Origin: JANQLU01 sp964434955 | GTDB taxonomy: Bacteria > Planctomycetota > Planctomycetia > Pirellulales > Pirellulaceae | Length of the DNA stretch: 8,670 bases | Reading direction: 5' to 3' | Assembly (NCBI GenBank): GCA_964434955.1 | Contig: CAYSXI010000210.1 | Coordinates: 1 to 8,670 of the forward strand | In this document: positions 7,619 through 8,670 of the stretch, piece after piece | How the letters are laid out: every line of letters begins with the position of its first letter | How positions within the stretch are numbered: the first letter of the stretch is position 1 | Translations under genes and position numbers: made by a program | The notes under the pieces: generated by a model | Told to the model about the DNA's origin: nothing | Database searches by the model: none | What the model saw: the letters and a program-made list of their open reading frames with translations, nothing else

Positions 7619-8554
7619 TTAGATCGATTTCAACGTCTGCCAAAACATTGAGTGAGCATTCAGTGCAAAATGAACCATGATGCAAGGCACAATGCTCCGG
7701 GTACGTTCGAAGATAAAACCTAATCCAAACGCCAGCAAAAACAATGGGACCGGAGCCAACCCTTGGCCAACGTGCAAGAAAGCGAAAAATCCGGCGGCAA
7801 TCACGATGCCGAGCCAGGCCGATTTCTCGATCCCAAACCATCCCACTGCCGACGCCTCCTTGGGTCCAACGTATCCTTCGGGTGGTAAGGGAGGTCCTCC
7901 CATCAAGAAGCTATTGAATTCCCAGAATTCCGCTCCCGATTTCAATCGCCGGATCCAGCTTTGAATCCCTGCGCGACAAAGAATCTCTTCGCAAACCGGG
8001 GCGATCAAGACGGCCGTAATCCACCCTGAAAGTAAAACGAACGACGCGTTCGATTCATCGATGGATTTCAAGGTCGAATGTTCGTATGGCACCAACCAGG
8101 CCAGCAGCGTGTGGATGCCGAGAATCGGGGGAAGTAACAGGAGCGAAGCGAGAAGACCAATCCTGACGTTTTGCCGAAAATTTCTGGTGAACATTCCGGT
8201 GACCGGTTTGCGATAGCGCATCATCAGCCAGAAAAGTGACAGAAAAAAACCAGCGGCGGAACACGCCTTGATCATCAACACAATTTTGGATTGCTGAATC
8301 ACATTCAGATCGGCAATTGGCTCTCCCCCGGAAAACCAATGGACACCAAGGCTTTGGCCAGCGATTTGAAACACGATCCAAATGGTCAACATCGCGAACA
8401 GATCGAGCAACCCCATCGGGTGCAATTCCGATTCACCCATCGGCAAGAGTGGCTTCGCCTCGCGTTTCCATCGAATGCCAAAATAAATCCAGAGACCGAA
8501 GCTTAATGCGAGGACCGCAAAAAACTCAATCGTCGCGGCGGATTCAATGGTCAT
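7619..8554 (-). CDS. CPBP-family (CAAX-type) intramembrane metalloprotease
   Basis: This is a 311-residue multi-pass membrane protein of the CPBP/Abi family, related to the eukaryotic CAAX prenyl protease Rce1 (PF02517). All conserved motifs are present near the C-terminus: E189-E190-x3-R194, F257-x3-H261 and H295-x3-N299. These are the glutamate, histidine and asparagine residues of the intramembrane active site, so activity is plausible. About eight hydrophobic helices are visible, roughly at 8-26, 48-66, 90-112, 132-155, 172-188, 247-263, 268-282 and 285-305. About 62 residues separate the first two motifs, including a proline/glycine-rich loop at about 219-231, which is long for the family. 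The frame stays open to 8647. I place the start at ATG 8554, because the upstream codons overlap a different-frame gene and this ATG overlaps its TGA stop as ATGA, which suggests coupled translation. Substrate and role are unknown; bacterial members act in bacteriocin immunity, protein sorting or signalling. Confidence 0.9.
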   Translation of the reverse strand: MTIESAATIEFFAVLALSFGLWIYFGIRWKREAKPLLPMGESELHPMGLLDLFAMLTIWIVFQIAGQSLGVHWFSGGEPIADLNVIQQSKIVLMIKACSAAGFFLSLFWLMMRYRKPVTGMFTRNFRQNVRIGLLASLLLLPPILGIHTLLAWLVPYEHSTLKSIDESNASFVLLSGWITAVLIAPVCEEILCRAGIQSWIRRLKSGAEFWEFNSFLMGGPPLPPEGYVGPKEASAVGWFGIEKSAWLGIVIAAGFFAFLHVGQGLAPVPLFLLAFGLGFIFERTRSIVPCIMVHFALNAHSMFWQTLKSI

Positions 8555-8670
8555 GCCGTACGGTCCGCTGAACCCTGAGTCAGATAGCGAGCGGCGGCAA
8601 AGATATAAATGACGCCCGAGTAAACGGTGGAAATGACCGCCAACCAAACGCTGCCGGCCATCACCCAGAG
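8551..8670 (-). CDS. pgsA: C-terminus of a PgsA-like CDP-alcohol phosphatidyltransferase (partial, 5' end outside window)
   Basis: The last 39 codons of a minus-strand gene run in from the right edge and stop at TGA 8551-8553. The translation includes a hydrophobic helix with VWLAVISTVYSGVIYIFAAA followed by RYLTQGSADRTA. The tryptophan, then TVYSGVIY at the end of a final membrane helix, resembles the C-terminus of phosphatidylglycerophosphate synthases (W-x(n)-T-x-x-SG-x-x-Y). PgsA makes phosphatidylglycerophosphate from CDP-diacylglycerol and glycerol-3-phosphate in the inner membrane. The catalytic CDP-alcohol signature would lie outside the window, so the name rests on a short terminal match only. 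The coding frame is independently supported by the 4-bp stop/start overlap with the CPBP protease gene. Other small membrane proteins with a similar terminal helix cannot be ruled out. Confidence 0.55.
   Translation of the reverse strand, partial: LWVMAGSVWLAVISTVYSGVIYIFAAARYLTQGSADRTA

Noticed and set aside
8555..8647. A longer N-terminus for the CPBP protease starting at 8647
   Set aside because: Those codons overlap the out-of-frame PgsA-like C-terminus, which reads as a sensible membrane helix. The longer reading adds an Arg/His-rich stretch with no family support. The ATGA overlap points to 8554.
1..8670. A defence island or new multi-gene system built from RecQ, FtsH, the transporter and the CPBP protease
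   Set aside because: The genes fall into two convergent units of familiar housekeeping families. There are no integrases, transposases, restriction or nuclease partners, CRISPR repeats or tRNA attachment sites to support a system.

Overview
The window reads as an ordinary chromosomal stretch of a Gram-negative bacterium. My best guess is a planctomycete (Pirellulales-like). This rests on protein style and context: long acid-rich extensions on otherwise conserved proteins, an orphan MMPL/RND transporter, a Gfo/Idh/MocA dehydrogenase, moderate GC, and mostly weak or absent Shine-Dalgarno sequences. It is inference, not proof. A run of ten N at 4227-4236 shows that the source is a scaffold with an unresolved assembly gap.

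Left half, plus strand: the 3' part of a recQ-type DNA helicase gene enters from the left edge and ends at 1904. After 91 bp comes a complete ftsH (1996-4164), the membrane-anchored AAA+ zinc protease. After another 47 bp comes an MMPL/RND-family membrane transporter (4212-6413), whose 5' end is interrupted by the N gap. The short spacing makes ftsH and the transporter a plausible transcription unit.

Right half, minus strand, convergent with the left half: reading leftward from the right edge there is the C-terminus of a membrane enzyme resembling PgsA (CDP-alcohol phosphatidyltransferase), then a CPBP/CAAX-type intramembrane protease (8554-7619), then a Gfo/Idh/MocA oxidoreductase (7541-6474). 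The pgsA-like stop and the protease start share an ATGA, so those two are probably translationally coupled. A 77-bp spacer with an imperfect inverted repeat separates the protease from the oxidoreductase. The two gene sets meet tail to tail at 6414-6473, where I see no convincing terminator.

Functionally this is housekeeping: DNA repair, membrane protein quality control, lipid or hydrophobe transport, phospholipid synthesis and sugar-type redox chemistry. I find no mobile element, CRISPR array, RNA gene or defence island, and no convincing new multi-gene system. The points worth a second look are architectural: a large insertion and a C-terminal acidic-linker/HTH module in the RecQ protein, extra acidic and periplasmic segments in FtsH, an asymmetric TM4/TM10 in the transporter, and the pgsA/protease coupling.
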